A DNA stretch of 64,000 nucleotides. Origin: an uncultured Pseudomonadales bacterium (lineage in GTDB: Bacteria; Pseudomonadota; Gammaproteobacteria; Pseudomonadales; Balneatricaceae). Of this stretch, positions 17,987 to 28,152 are shown piece after piece. Every line of letters begins with the position of its first letter. Positions within the stretch are counted from its first letter, which is position 1. The position numbers and the translations under genes are program-made. The notes under the pieces were generated by a model, which saw only the letters and a list, made by a program, of their open reading frames with translations, did not search any database and was not told the DNA's origin. The stretch is from assembly GCA_937773555.1 (NCBI GenBank), contig CALJVT010000002.1, positions 122,501 to 186,500 of the forward strand. The letters are read 5' to 3'.

Positions 17987-18880
17987 GTGACGCAATTTTT
18001 ATACTTATCCACCGTATTTATCTGGGGCACTACCTGGATCGCCATTCATTGGCAATTAGGTGACGTTGCAATTCTTACCTCAGTATTTTACCGCTTTACG
18101 ATAGCAGCAGCAATTATGCTGGCATTGGTGCTTCTTAGCGGTCGCTTGCAAGCCACAAGCAAGCAAGACCATGGGTTTATGGTCCTGCAAGGCATGTGTA
18201 TGTTTTCTCTAAACTTTGTGTGTGTTTATACTGCAGGTTTAGACATATCAAGTGGCTTACTGGCGGTTATTTTTTCTGCCTCAACCCTATTTAATGCCGT
18301 TAACAGCCGTATTTTTTGGGGAGAAAGACCAACCCGTGTAGTATTTGCTGCAAGCATTATAGGCATTGCTGGCCTTAGCTTAATGTTTTGGCCAGAGTTA
18401 AAGGCTGATTCGGCCAAAGGGGTGAATTTAGGCAGCATTGGATTTGCTTTTCTAGGCACATCTTTATTTTCTCTTGGTAACATGATCTCAGTAAGGCATA
18501 ACAAAAAAGGCCTAAAACCTTTTACTAGCAGCGCTTATGCCATGTTTTATGGGGCTCTATTTTTAGCCGCCTTATTAATTATTACTGGTACACCATTAAC
18601 CTGGGACTCGCAGCCCCATTATCTTGGTAGTCTACTTTACTTAGCAATTATAGGCACTGTTGCAGGGTTCACAGCCTATCTTTCCCTCGTAGGCCGGATT
18701 GGCGCCAACAAAGCTGCCTATGCTACGGTCATGTTCCCAGTAGTGGCTCTGGGCTTGTCAACTGTATTTGAGGGCTATGCCTGGAGTCTTAGTAGTGCCT
18801 GTGGTTTAGGCTTTGTATTGCTTGGGAATGGGCTTGTTTTGGGTATTAAACTGCCTTTTTTTGCACGCTCCAAAGCTTAG
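17987..18880 (+). CDS. EamA/DMT-family transporter
   Basis: The 297-residue protein has ten predicted membrane helices in two EamA repeats, starting with FIWGTTWIAIHWQLG and with a second repeat near LGSIGFAFLGTSLFSLGN. It belongs to the drug/metabolite transporter superfamily; the substrate (amino acid, metabolite or drug) cannot be told. The ATG-less start is a GTG at 17987, 30 bp after the upstream stop. Confidence 0.85.
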   Translation: MTQFLYLSTVFIWGTTWIAIHWQLGDVAILTSVFYRFTIAAAIMLALVLLSGRLQATSKQDHGFMVLQGMCMFSLNFVCVYTAGLDISSGLLAVIFSASTLFNAVNSRIFWGERPTRVVFAASIIGIAGLSLMFWPELKADSAKGVNLGSIGFAFLGTSLFSLGNMISVRHNKKGLKPFTSSAYAMFYGALFLAALLIITGTPLTWDSQPHYLGSLLYLAIIGTVAGFTAYLSLVGRIGANKAAYATVMFPVVALGLSTVFEGYAWSLSSACGLGFVLLGNGLVLGIKLPFFARSKA

Positions 18881-18958
18881 GCGATCAACACCAACAGTGC
18901 TCGAGAGGTCTAGCATAGCCCGTTGCCTCGTATGTAAAGCAGCAGTAAGTCGCTTGGG

Positions 18959-19513
18959 TTAATCTTGGCTCTTGAGCCACTCAAGGACCTCTGAGGCGTT
19001 CTCACTTGAGGGAAACACCGGGTAAAAGACCTTACAGATGCGCCCCTGTTTAAGGATAAGGGTGATGCGCTTGTATAACTCCATACTGGCTACTTCAAAT
19101 GTGGGAAGATGCAAAGCTGATTTCAGCGTCAATTGGTTGTCACTTAGTAGTTCGAATGGCAGGTGCAACCTTTGCTGGGCTTCAATTTGATAGGCATTCG
19201 CCTGGACACTCAAACCAAATACATGGGCATGAAGCTGCTGCAGTTGTGCATAATGATCTCTAAAGCTACACGACTGAGGGGTGCAGCCCCTTGCCCCTGG
19301 AATGTCATCCCAGCCCTCAGGTAGTGGCACATCGGGTCGCCCTGTCATAGGGTAGACATAAACCACTACATAATTATGTATCTGGGCCAAATTAACCCAC
19401 TCTTGGTTAGTCCCAAGCAGACTCCCGGGGGGCCACTGCCTGCCGTACAAATGGTCACTTAGTCCATCATCTTTTGGCGCTGGCAAATGGTCTGGTAAGT
19501 TAGTGAGCTGCAT
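18959..19513 (-). CDS. Peroxiredoxin/redoxin-like protein
   Basis: The 184-residue cytoplasmic protein (no signal peptide) has a thioredoxin fold with the motif GCTPQSCSFRD, where the second cysteine is placed like the peroxidatic Cys of AhpC/TSA proteins (TPxxC). The first cysteine, five residues earlier, may form a disulfide with it. A later segment (LPFELLSDNQLTLKSAL) is typical of peroxiredoxins. It probably reduces peroxides, but the exact subfamily is unclear. Confidence 0.75.
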   Translation of the reverse strand: MQLTNLPDHLPAPKDDGLSDHLYGRQWPPGSLLGTNQEWVNLAQIHNYVVVYVYPMTGRPDVPLPEGWDDIPGARGCTPQSCSFRDHYAQLQQLHAHVFGLSVQANAYQIEAQQRLHLPFELLSDNQLTLKSALHLPTFEVASMELYKRITLILKQGRICKVFYPVFPSSENASEVLEWLKSQD

Positions 19514-19572
19514 CAGTATTTCTCTTATGAGTTGGCTATAGGCTCAATACTATACAGGGGTTGGGGTTAGGT

Positions 19573-20070
19573 CTATGCAGATTGTAATGCTAACCATTTA
19601 TACATCAAGAGGGCATCGACATAACCTAAGCTTGGGTGCAAAAAGGCTTTTGGTAGACGGCCCACTTGTTCAAACCCTAACTTGTGCCATAGCTTTATCG
19701 CGCCTTTATTAGTCACTGCAACAAAATTAAACTGCATCGCTTTATAGCCTAAAACACTGGCTTGTTTTTGTGAATGTTTACACATAAAAGACGCTATGCC
19801 CCGCCCTCTTGCCCCAACTGAGACCATATAACCACAGTTACACACATGAGACCCTGGGCCTGCCTGGTTGGTCTTGATGAAGTAAGTGCCAACAATAATG
19901 CCGGCTTCTTCGACCACATAGGTCTTCCGCGGGGCTTCTAGCCATATTTTTTCAGCTTGCACCTTGCTAGTGTCTCTTGGGTAGGCATAGGTTTCACCCG
20001 CCTTAACGATGTGATGAAAAATAGGCCAGATCCCATCAAAATCACCATCAATAACTTCTCGGATATTCAT
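19573..20070 (-). CDS. GNAT-family N-acetyltransferase
   Basis: The 165-residue protein has the GNAT acetyl-CoA binding motif (VGARGRGIASFMCKHS, variant of Q/RxxGxG/A) and a C-terminal LWHKLGFEQVGRLPKAF block common in the family. It resembles acetyltransferases acting on small amino compounds such as amino-acid analogues; the substrate is unknown. Confidence 0.82.
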   Translation of the reverse strand: MNIREVIDGDFDGIWPIFHHIVKAGETYAYPRDTSKVQAEKIWLEAPRKTYVVEEAGIIVGTYFIKTNQAGPGSHVCNCGYMVSVGARGRGIASFMCKHSQKQASVLGYKAMQFNFVAVTNKGAIKLWHKLGFEQVGRLPKAFLHPSLGYVDALLMYKWLALQSA

Positions 20071-20193
20071 TGTGTTGAATCCTAAGTGAAATAGCGCTTG
20101 TTTTAGGGTTATTAAAGAAGTTTACATCTGTAGCTTTCGCCAGATCAATTATAAAGGTAAAATTATAGTGATTTTTTCCACTGGACAGATACC

Positions 20194-20925
20194 ATGGGCA
20201 GAGCCTACCAAAACAAAAAGTTAGACATCGCCAAAACATCTGACGCTAAAGCTAAGGTGTATAGCAAATACGGCCGTGAAATTTACGTTTGTGCAAAATC
20301 TGGTGGTGTGGAACCCGATGGTAACTTGGCGCTTCGCACCCTCATCGATAAGGCCAAAAAAGATCAAGTGCCTAGCCACGTGATCGATAAGGCATTAGAA
20401 AAAGCCAAAGGTGGTGGCGGTGAAGACTACTCCACCGCGCGTTATGAAGGTTATGGCCCGGGCAATGCTATGGTGATTGTTGAGTGCCTAACAGACAATC
20501 CAAACCGTACTTTTGGTGACGTACGCCTATGCTTCACTAAAACTAAGTGCAAAATTGGTACCTCAGGTAGTGTAGGCCACATGTTTGATCATAGTGCTAT
20601 TTTTGTATTTGACGGTGATGACGAAGATGCCGTACTGGAAGCGCTAATGGAAGCCGACGTAGATGTGACCGACGTTGAATGTGAGGATGGTAAGACGACT
20701 GTATTTGCACCTAACACTGAGTACAACAAAACCAAGCAAGCGCTCATCGATACTTTAGGTAACGATGAAGGTAAGTTTGAGTTTGAAGTGGATGAGATCC
20801 AATTCATCCCACAAAATACGAGCCCAATAACGGGTGATGACGCAGCAATGTTTGAAACTTTTTTAGACATGCTGACAGACCTTGATGACGTACAAAACAT
20901 TTATCACAGCGCCGAGCTTAGTTAA
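20194..20925 (+). CDS. YebC/PmpR-family protein (YeeN type)
   Basis: The 243-residue protein has the YebC fold with the opening [20 protein letters not shown] and the conserved [12 protein letters not shown] and [15 protein letters not shown] motifs. Its N-terminus is like E. coli YeeN rather than the MAGHSKWANIKHRK of canonical YebC. Family members bind DNA as regulators or relieve ribosome stalling at proline stretches. It is not beside ruvC, which is the usual place of the canonical paralogue. Confidence 0.85.
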   Translation: MGRAYQNKKLDIAKTSDAKAKVYSKYGREIYVCAKSGGVEPDGNLALRTLIDKAKKDQVPSHVIDKALEKAKGGGGEDYSTARYEGYGPGNAMVIVECLTDNPNRTFGDVRLCFTKTKCKIGTSGSVGHMFDHSAIFVFDGDDEDAVLEALMEADVDVTDVECEDGKTTVFAPNTEYNKTKQALIDTLGNDEGKFEFEVDEIQFIPQNTSPITGDDAAMFETFLDMLTDLDDVQNIYHSAELS

Positions 20926-20933
20926 ACAGCACC

Positions 20934-21632
20934 TCAGGTATCATCCAATGCAGCCGCCACTGCGCTTTGAGCGTGAATGGCGGTAGTGTCGTAAAGGGGA
21001 ACTGAAGTCTCAGCTTGTTTAACCAGCAAAGTGATTTCTGTGCAGCCTAAAATAACGGCTTGAGCACCTTGATTATATAAATCTTGAATCACCTCAAGGT
21101 AGTAACGCTTAGACTGCTTGTTAATGTTACCAAGGCACAGTTCTTTGTAGATCACCTCATGAACCTTCTGTTGCTGCTCTGCATTTGGCGTAATCACCTG
21201 AATGCCAAATCCTTGAGTCAAACGTCCTTGGTAAAAATCCTGCTGCATAGTAAACCCAGTGCCCAGCAACCCAACTTTAGTAATGCCATCCGCTAACAGT
21301 TTGTTAGCTGTAGCGTCGGCTATATGCAATAGGGGAATATTCACCGCTGCCTGAACCTCTGGAGCAACCTTGTGCATGGTGTTGGTACAAATTAAAAAAA
21401 GATCCGCGCCACCCGCTTCTACTGCTTCAGCCGCCTTGGCTAAAATGTCTGCTGTTTGTTGCCATTTGCCTTGATGCTGTAATTGCTCAATTTCGTAAAA
21501 ATCTACACTATATAGACAAATTTTAGCACTATGTAGGCCACCTAAACTTTCCCTAACCCCTTGATTAATAGCGCTGTAATAGAGACTTGTAGATTCCCAA
21601 CTCATACCGCCTATAAGGCCAATCGTTTTCAT
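20934..21632 (-). CDS. Aspartate/glutamate racemase family protein
   Basis: This is a cofactor-independent racemase-family protein of about 232 residues. The two catalytic cysteines are in LICTNTMHK and LGCTEITLL. The start at 21632 (MKTIGLIGGMSWEST) matches the usual N-terminus; an ATG at 21773 lies 47 codons upstream inside aroE. It resembles E. coli YgeA, which racemises several amino acids, so the exact substrate is open. It converges on the YebC-like gene with an 8-bp gap. Confidence 0.87.
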   Translation of the reverse strand: MKTIGLIGGMSWESTSLYYSAINQGVRESLGGLHSAKICLYSVDFYEIEQLQHQGKWQQTADILAKAAEAVEAGGADLFLICTNTMHKVAPEVQAAVNIPLLHIADATANKLLADGITKVGLLGTGFTMQQDFYQGRLTQGFGIQVITPNAEQQQKVHEVIYKELCLGNINKQSKRYYLEVIQDLYNQGAQAVILGCTEITLLVKQAETSVPLYDTTAIHAQSAVAAALDDT

Positions 21633-21684
21633 AGAATAGTGCTCTGGTGACGCACAAAGAGTATTGTTAGGTAGGCAACGATCA

Positions 21685-22506
21685 TTAGATTGACCTTCGT
21701 AATGCCTGCAAGACCTCTGCAGTGGGCGGTAAAACGCCACGCCATAACCTGAAGGATTGAGCGGCTTGTTCAACTAACATGCCCAAACCATCGTCTGCTT
21801 GCTCTGCGCCTTGCTCGATCGCCCATGCATTGAACACTGTAGTATCGGCAGAGTACATCATGTCGTAGCAGCGGGTGCTGGGGTTAATTAATCCACCAGG
21901 TAACGCAGGGAGGTCACCCGCTAAGCTTGCCGAAGTACCGTTAATAATCCAATCAAATGAGCCTTGAAGTTGCGCCATAGGGCAACCACTAATGTTGCCT
22001 AGGTCTGTAAAAGATTCAGCCAGTTGTTCAGCCTTACTGTGGGTTCGGTTAGCCACAACTATAGCCAGTGGTTGTTGTGCAAGGAGGGGTTGCAGTATTC
22101 CTCTAACAGCGCCACCTGCGCCTATAACTAAAATTCGTTTGGCTGTTAATTCTCCTCCTAGATTGCTGCAGATGTCACGGACTAAACCCATTCCGTCTGT
22201 ATTTTCAGCCACTAACTGCCCTTGTTCATTTAAATAAAGGGTGTTGGCGGCCTCCGCTTTTTGCGCAGCTGGGCTTAGCATTTGCGCCATAGCAAAAGCT
22301 CGTTGCTTAAAAGGTACCGTTATATTCAGGCCTTTGCCACCAGAAGCAAAAAACGCCGTCACGGTGCGCTCGAACTCGTCGTCTAATACTAGCTGCGCTT
22401 GGTAGTTCAGGTGTTGGTGGGTGGCATGCGCAAATGCCTTATGAATACTAGGGGATTTACTTTGATGAATAGGGTTACCAAACACACGATACTGATGGAT
22501 AGGCAT
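21685..22506 (-). CDS. aroE: Shikimate dehydrogenase
   Basis: AroE reduces 3-dehydroshikimate to shikimate with NADPH in aromatic amino acid synthesis. The 273-residue protein has the substrate motif SKSPSIHKAF, the catalytic Lys in NITVPFKQ, the NADP loop GAGGAVRGI and the ANRTHSKAEQL dinucleotide selectivity region. It starts 3 bp after the hemF stop, keeping the order tsaC-hemF-aroE of Pseudomonas. Confidence 0.95.
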   Translation of the reverse strand: MPIHQYRVFGNPIHQSKSPSIHKAFAHATHQHLNYQAQLVLDDEFERTVTAFFASGGKGLNITVPFKQRAFAMAQMLSPAAQKAEAANTLYLNEQGQLVAENTDGMGLVRDICSNLGGELTAKRILVIGAGGAVRGILQPLLAQQPLAIVVANRTHSKAEQLAESFTDLGNISGCPMAQLQGSFDWIINGTSASLAGDLPALPGGLINPSTRCYDMMYSADTTVFNAWAIEQGAEQADDGLGMLVEQAAQSFRLWRGVLPPTAEVLQALRRSI

Positions 22507-22509
22507 GAG

Positions 22510-23421
22510 CTACTCCAGCCAATCTTTGGCAGGTAAAAAATCCCGCCCTAGTATGGCCTCTTCTGAATGTTCATCGATTTGGTAATCATAGCTCCAGCGG
22601 ACTTCGCTTGGCAGAGACATGAGAATAGACTCCGTACGACCCCCCGTTTGTAAACCAAACAAGGTGCCTCGGTCATATACTAAATTGAATTCCACATATC
22701 GCCCACGGCGGTGTAACTGGAAATCTCGTTGTCGCTCACCATATGCCATATCCTTACGACGCTCAATAATGGGCCCATAGGCCCTAAGGTAGCTATCACC
22801 TACACTTTGCATAATAGCAAAGGCGGTATCGAAGTCAGGATCATTGAGGTCATCAAAAAACAGCCCTCCCACACCACGAGCTTCTTGGCGATGAGGAATA
22901 TAAAAATACTCATCACACCAGTTTTTCAATCGTGGGTAAAGGGCTTCGCCAAAAGGATCACAAGCGGCTTTGGCAGCTGCGTGCCAATGACGACAGTCTT
23001 CTTGATTACCATAATAGGGGGTTAAGTCATAACCGCCCCCGAACCACCAAACAGGGTCCTCTCCTGGCTTTTCGGCAACAAAAAACCTTACATTTGCATG
23101 AGATGTCGGTGCATAGGGGTTTCGAGGGTGAATGACTAACGAGACACCCATGGCCTGAAAGCTACGCCCAGCTAGTTCTGGCCTATGGGCGGTAGCGGAT
23201 GCTGGCATTGAGTCTCCCATCACATGGGAGAAATTTACCCCTCCCTTTTCTATCACACTGCCACCTGACAAAACACGGCTAATGCCACCACCACCAGCTT
23301 CTCGCTGCCATTCGTCAGCAATGAATTGGGCTCCACCATCGAGTTCTTGCAAGGCATTACATATAGTTTGCTGCAGGCCAAGGAGGTATGTTTTTACTGC
23401 ATTAATATCGACGTTAGACAC
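22510..23421 (-). CDS. hemF: Aerobic coproporphyrinogen III oxidase
   Basis: HemF carries out oxygen-dependent decarboxylation of coproporphyrinogen III in heme synthesis. The 303-residue length is normal. Family motifs are [14 protein letters not shown] and [21 protein letters not shown] (metal and substrate histidines), plus the C-terminal [20 protein letters not shown]. Confidence 0.96.
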   Translation of the reverse strand: MSNVDINAVKTYLLGLQQTICNALQELDGGAQFIADEWQREAGGGGISRVLSGGSVIEKGGVNFSHVMGDSMPASATAHRPELAGRSFQAMGVSLVIHPRNPYAPTSHANVRFFVAEKPGEDPVWWFGGGYDLTPYYGNQEDCRHWHAAAKAACDPFGEALYPRLKNWCDEYFYIPHRQEARGVGGLFFDDLNDPDFDTAFAIMQSVGDSYLRAYGPIIERRKDMAYGERQRDFQLHRRGRYVEFNLVYDRGTLFGLQTGGRTESILMSLPSEVRWSYDYQIDEHSEEAILGRDFLPAKDWLE

Positions 23422-23443
23422 TAAATATTCCTTAAATATTGCT

Positions 23444-24010
23444 TTATGCTGGACGAATTATTTGTCCTGATGCTAAATCTTTCACTTCGCTTGGTTGTTT
23501 ATTTTGGCCTAACTCACCGTTAACCACATAATCAATTTGATCACCAAAAGCCTGCGTTATGTGCAAACGGCTCTTGGCGGGCTCACCTCCAGCTAAGTTA
23601 GCAGAAGTAGACACTATTGGCCCGTTAAACTGGTCACATAGCGCTGAAACTAAAGGGTGGGCCGATACCCTCAATGCCACACTTGAGTGCCGGCCCTTAA
23701 TCCAGGGTGGCACCCAAGATTGTGGATCTGCCATCAACCATGTCGTTGGGCCCGGCCAAGATTCATTAAGCTGCTCAATTTGTTGTGCTGTTAAGCCTTC
23801 TATTAAAGGCTGAAACTGAGCCCATTGCGATGCAACTAAAATTAGCCCCTTGTGCATAGGTCGCTGTTTTAGGTTAAGTATTTTACCCACAGCCGACTCA
23901 TTCCACGGGTCACACCCTAAGCCCCACACCGCTTCGGTAGGATAGGCAATGACACCCCCTGCAGTTAACGTTTGTGTGGCGTAATCTAGATGCTGATCGA
24001 TGGTTCCCAT
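23444..24010 (-). CDS. tsaC: Threonylcarbamoyl-AMP synthase TsaC
   Basis: TsaC makes threonylcarbamoyl-AMP from threonine, bicarbonate and ATP, the first step of the t6A tRNA modification. The 188-residue protein is the short YrdC-only form, with [14 protein letters not shown], the [13 protein letters not shown] binding loop and STSANLAGG. It follows dprA by 20 bp. Confidence 0.93.
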   Translation of the reverse strand: MGTIDQHLDYATQTLTAGGVIAYPTEAVWGLGCDPWNESAVGKILNLKQRPMHKGLILVASQWAQFQPLIEGLTAQQIEQLNESWPGPTTWLMADPQSWVPPWIKGRHSSVALRVSAHPLVSALCDQFNGPIVSTSANLAGGEPAKSRLHITQAFGDQIDYVVNGELGQNKQPSEVKDLASGQIIRPA

Positions 24011-24030
24011 AACGTTCCTAAGCAGTGTGC

Positions 24031-25200
24031 CTAAAGCACTTTTTCATAACCACCGCCCGTCAGTCTCACCAGGCCAAGTAACTCTAATTCTACCAATTGA
24101 GCTGCAACAACATTATACGGCTGAGCCAATTGAGTGCAAAGTATATCAACTGGCACAGGGTCATAGCCAAAAACTCCTAGCAATATTTGCAATTCTTTTG
24201 CAAGATCCAAGGAATCTTCCTGCATTGAATGATCTTGAGGTTGATAGCGCATGACAAAGGGCTTTAGTTGAGGTGCTAATTCTGCCAATACCTGTTGTGG
24301 TTGGTCCACTAACAGAGCCCCATTACGGATCAGTTGGTGGCACCCTTGGGCTTGGGCATTGTGTACACTTGAGGGCAAGGCAAAAACCTCTCGTCCCTGT
24401 TCTAGGGCAGTTTTGGCAGTAATCAGAGAGCCACTTCGAAGCGCCGCTTCTACCACTAATACCCCCATACTCAGCCCACTTATGATGCGATTACGCTCTG
24501 GAAATCGGTAGGCTAAGGGTCTGGCCATAAGTGGCCAAGGCGACATCAATAGTCCACCGCGAGCGAAAATACGTTGTGCTAGTGGTTGATGCTGGGTGGG
24601 GTAGATATGCCCTAACCCAGACCCAAGTACCGCAATAGTATCAGCTTGGGCATCTAAAGCCCCTTGGTGACAAGCACCATCAATGCCCAGAGCCAAGCCA
24701 CTGACAATAGTTAAGCCGCTAGCGCCCAAGCTGCCAGCAAACATTTTAGCCAACGTCATGCCATTGGCTGTGGCCCTGCGTGCACCGACCATGGCAATAC
24801 AAGGTTCATTGAGTAGACTTCTGCGCCCCTGCAACCATAAAAATGCAGGAGGATGGTGAATGGCTTTTAAGGCATCGGGATAGCTCACGTCATCATGCAA
24901 GAGCAAAAAGGCGTCATTATCTTCTACCCATTGCAGTTGCGTTGCTAGGCTAAGCTGCAACGACACAGACGTTAACCGAGCTAGACTGTGACTTTGAGTG
25001 GAATTTAAAATAGAGCCTAACTGGGGTGACCCTTGTTGCTCCAAAACAGTAGGTCCATAGCCATAAAGTTGAGCCAAGTCAGAGCCTTGTTTAAAGGTTA
25101 AGTTAAGTTCACTAAGCGCAAGCCAAGCTAAATGATGATCATCCATAATCATTCCATTACTAAAGGCAGATAGTGGTATAATTTTAGTTAATAAACTCAT
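24031..25200 (-). CDS. dprA: DNA processing protein DprA
   Basis: DprA loads RecA on incoming single-stranded DNA during natural transformation. The 389-residue protein has the Rossmann-like core with GARRATANGMTLA, SGLALGIDGACHQGAL and the RFPERNRIISGLS motif, and a C-terminal winged-helix region. It is divergent from def with a 57-bp gap. Its presence alone does not show competence. Confidence 0.93.
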   Translation of the reverse strand: MSLLTKIIPLSAFSNGMIMDDHHLAWLALSELNLTFKQGSDLAQLYGYGPTVLEQQGSPQLGSILNSTQSHSLARLTSVSLQLSLATQLQWVEDNDAFLLLHDDVSYPDALKAIHHPPAFLWLQGRRSLLNEPCIAMVGARRATANGMTLAKMFAGSLGASGLTIVSGLALGIDGACHQGALDAQADTIAVLGSGLGHIYPTQHQPLAQRIFARGGLLMSPWPLMARPLAYRFPERNRIISGLSMGVLVVEAALRSGSLITAKTALEQGREVFALPSSVHNAQAQGCHQLIRNGALLVDQPQQVLAELAPQLKPFVMRYQPQDHSMQEDSLDLAKELQILLGVFGYDPVPVDILCTQLAQPYNVVAAQLVELELLGLVRLTGGGYEKVL

Positions 25201-25257
25201 TTTTGCGTCAGCAATCCACCGGCCTGCTGCGCCAAACCATAACGAACACAGAATCCC

Positions 25258-25809
25258 ATGGCACTATTACCTATTTTAGAATTTCCAGATCCGCGTTTGC
25301 GCAAAGTTGCAGTGAATGTAGAGCACATTAACGAAGACACTCGCCGACTAGCCAAAGACATGCTTGAAACCATGTATCATGCACCAGGCATAGGTTTAGC
25401 AGCATCACAGGTAAATGTGCATCAACGCATTGTGGTGATTGATGTGAGTGACGATGGTGACGAGCCACGGGTGCTTATAAACCCTAGTTGGGAACCGTTG
25501 ACCGAAGAAATGCAAAACTACCAAGAAGGCTGCCTTTCAGTGCCTGAGTTTTATGACGACGTTGCACGGTATAGCAAAATTCAGCTCAGCGCTTTTGATG
25601 AGCATGGTGAACCTATTTCAGAACAGGCGGAAGGGTTGTTTGCAGTATGCATTCAACATGAGCTAGACCACCTAAATGGTAAATTGTTTGTGGATTATCT
25701 TTCCCGCCTTAAACGGGATCGAATCCGTAAAAAGCTCGAAAAAAAGCACCGAGAGGATGCAAAAGACGCACTATACGAAGCTAAGGTTAAAATGGAAGCT
25801 GAAGCGTGA
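25258..25809 (+). CDS. def: Peptide deformylase
   Basis: Def removes the formyl group from nascent proteins. The 183-residue protein has the three family motifs, [17 protein letters not shown] and the metal site QHELDH. It overlaps fmt by 4 bp (GTGA), so formylation and deformylation enzymes are coupled. In Pseudomonas a LysM protein gene precedes dprA/def; none is present here. Confidence 0.96.
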   Translation: MALLPILEFPDPRLRKVAVNVEHINEDTRRLAKDMLETMYHAPGIGLAASQVNVHQRIVVIDVSDDGDEPRVLINPSWEPLTEEMQNYQEGCLSVPEFYDDVARYSKIQLSAFDEHGEPISEQAEGLFAVCIQHELDHLNGKLFVDYLSRLKRDRIRKKLEKKHREDAKDALYEAKVKMEAEA

Positions 25810-26771
25810 GCCAACAGGGCTTGAGGGTTTTATTTGCAGGCACACCAGACTTTGCAGCCCAACATTTACAAGCATTACTGAATAGCAAACACCAGGTGGT
25901 CGCTGTTTACAGTCAGCCAGATCGTCCTGCAGGCCGTGGCCGAAAGCTAGCGGCTAGTCCAGTGAAGGCCCTCGCCCTAAAACATACGATAGAAATACAA
26001 CAACCGTTGAGCCTAAAAGATCCAGAAGCCCAGACTATATTAGCCAACTATAATGCTGACATTATGGTGGTTGTAGCTTACGGATCACTGCTTCCTCAGG
26101 TGGTTTTAGACACCCCTGCCTTGGGCTGTATTAATGTGCACGGTTCCTTACTTCCCCGCTGGCGAGGCGCCGCGCCTATTCAACGAGCCTTATTAGCGGG
26201 TGACGCAACATCTGGTGTAACCGTAATGCAAATGGAAGCTGGCCTAGATACTGGGCCTATGTTGCTTAAATCAGAAGTTGCCATCGCTCCAACTGACACC
26301 AGCGCCAGCTTGTATGACAAGTTGGCAGTTGTTGGCTGTAGCAGCCTTGTAGAGGTGCTAGATAGCCTACAAAATTCAGCACTCACTGCACAGGTTCAAG
26401 ACAACAATAAAGCCAACTATGCTACCAAGCTAGCCAAAGCCGAAGGTGCAATCAATTGGCAGCAAAGTGCCCAGCAGATAAGCCTGCAAGTGCGTGGCCT
26501 TAACCCATGGCCAGTCGCCTTCAGTGATTGGCAAGATAACCGCCTGCGAATCTGGATGGCTTACGCCATAGAAACCCCTAGCAACCATCCCGTGGGCACT
26601 TTAGTGGCTCTGGATAATACAGGTTTAGAAGTGGCTTGTGGTACTGGCCACCTTAAAATTACTCAATTACAGTGGCCAGGCAGCAAAGCCCTAACTCAAA
26701 GCGAACTGATGAACTTAAAACAAAAAATGATTCTTGGTGAAGCCTTTACTAGCACTAGGGTAGAAAAATAG
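25806..26771 (+). CDS. fmt: Methionyl-tRNA formyltransferase
   Basis: Fmt formylates initiator methionyl-tRNA. The 321-residue protein starts with GTG and has the Rossmann-like FAGTPDFAA, the active-site [17 protein letters not shown] and the LDTGPML motif, then the C-terminal tRNA-binding domain. It overlaps def by 4 bp and is followed by rsmB after 1 bp. Confidence 0.96.
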   Translation: MSQQGLRVLFAGTPDFAAQHLQALLNSKHQVVAVYSQPDRPAGRGRKLAASPVKALALKHTIEIQQPLSLKDPEAQTILANYNADIMVVVAYGSLLPQVVLDTPALGCINVHGSLLPRWRGAAPIQRALLAGDATSGVTVMQMEAGLDTGPMLLKSEVAIAPTDTSASLYDKLAVVGCSSLVEVLDSLQNSALTAQVQDNNKANYATKLAKAEGAINWQQSAQQISLQVRGLNPWPVAFSDWQDNRLRIWMAYAIETPSNHPVGTLVALDNTGLEVACGTGHLKITQLQWPGSKALTQSELMNLKQKMILGEAFTSTRVEK

Positions 26772-26772
26772 T

Positions 26773-28068
26773 ATGGCAAATCCACGTTTACTTGCCGCCC
26801 AAGCCCTCACGGCTGTGTTATGTCATCAAGGTTCTCTAGCTTCTAGCTTACCTAAGGCATTAGAAGCAGCAGAGCATGGTGATCGAGCTCTAATTCAACA
26901 ATTATGCTATGGCACCTGCAGGCACTTTCCACAATTAGAACTTATTGCAGAGCAGCTGTTACACAAACCCATGAAAGCCCAAGATCAGGATATTTATGCA
27001 CTAATTCTTATGGGTTTATACCAGATAAAAGCTATGCGGACACCAGACTATGCTGCGGTAGATGCTACTGTGCAAGCAGCAAAGGCGAGCGGTAAGCGCT
27101 GGGCAGACAAGCTCATCAACGGCGTATTGCGTTCCTATATCCGTGGTGGCGAAGAGTTAGCGGAAGTCCTGAATGAACACGATGCATATCGATACAATCA
27201 TCCACAGTGGCTCATTTCAAAACTGAGTCATCACTGGCCAGATGATTGGCAAGAAATTTTGGCTGCTAATGACCCGCAAGGGGCCCTCACCTTGCGCGTT
27301 AATACTCGCAAGATTAGCCGTGACGATTACCTAGTGGCATTAGCCGAAGCAGGCCACCCAGCTAATGCTTGTCTATATAGTCACGTTGGTGTGCAGCTAG
27401 AGAAAGCCTGTGATGTCATTCAATTACCAGGCTTTGAAGAAGGCTGGTTTAGTGTCCAAGATGAAGCGCCACAACTGTGTGTAGAGTTGCTAGAGCTAGA
27501 TCACGGCCACCGTGTGTTAGATGCGTGTGCCGCGCCAGGGGGTAAAACCTGCCACTTACTAGAAGCACAAGATGTTGCTGTTGTGGCCGTTGAGCTAGCG
27601 GAGCGGCGCATTGGGCGAATGAAAGATAACCTATTTCGTATGGACTTGCAGGCAGAAATCCTCTGTGCAGATGCTAGTGAGCCGAATCAATGGTGGGATG
27701 GCGAGCCTTTTGATCGAATTTTACTTGATGCACCTTGCTCCGCTACGGGTGTAATTCGCCGCAATCCTGACATCAAAATGCTCCGCACTAGCGAAGATAT
27801 TTTAGAACTTGTTCAGTTGCAACTCAAGCTCCTCAATAATTTATGGCCTTTATTGAAGCCAGGTGGGTACTTACTTTACGCCACATGCTCTGTACTGCGT
27901 CAAGAAAATGATCGCCTTGTGTCGCGTTTTTTAAAGCAACAAAAACAAGCTGAACATTGTGTTATTGATGCAGATTGGGGTATAAAATTAGATGTTGGTC
28001 GCCAACTATTTCCTAATCCAGCAAGTCACGATGGCTTTTACTATGCCAAACTCCACAAGCCGCTTTAA
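26773..28068 (+). CDS. rsmB: 16S rRNA m5C967 methyltransferase RsmB
   Basis: RsmB methylates C967 of 16S rRNA. The 431-residue protein has an N-terminal NusB-like RNA-binding domain (about 1-140), then the SAM site DACAAPGGKTCHLLE and the two cysteines of m5C enzymes in DAPCSATGVIRRNPD and YATCSVLRQEN. It starts 1 bp after fmt. Confidence 0.95.
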   Translation: MANPRLLAAQALTAVLCHQGSLASSLPKALEAAEHGDRALIQQLCYGTCRHFPQLELIAEQLLHKPMKAQDQDIYALILMGLYQIKAMRTPDYAAVDATVQAAKASGKRWADKLINGVLRSYIRGGEELAEVLNEHDAYRYNHPQWLISKLSHHWPDDWQEILAANDPQGALTLRVNTRKISRDDYLVALAEAGHPANACLYSHVGVQLEKACDVIQLPGFEEGWFSVQDEAPQLCVELLELDHGHRVLDACAAPGGKTCHLLEAQDVAVVAVELAERRIGRMKDNLFRMDLQAEILCADASEPNQWWDGEPFDRILLDAPCSATGVIRRNPDIKMLRTSEDILELVQLQLKLLNNLWPLLKPGGYLLYATCSVLRQENDRLVSRFLKQQKQAEHCVIDADWGIKLDVGRQLFPNPASHDGFYYAKLHKPL

Positions 28069-28152
28069 TAGTTACAACCATGATGGTAGATTCTGCCATG
28101 TGTTCTGCTATCATGGAGTCCATAAAACGCTCTCGAGGCAATTTGCTCTAGT

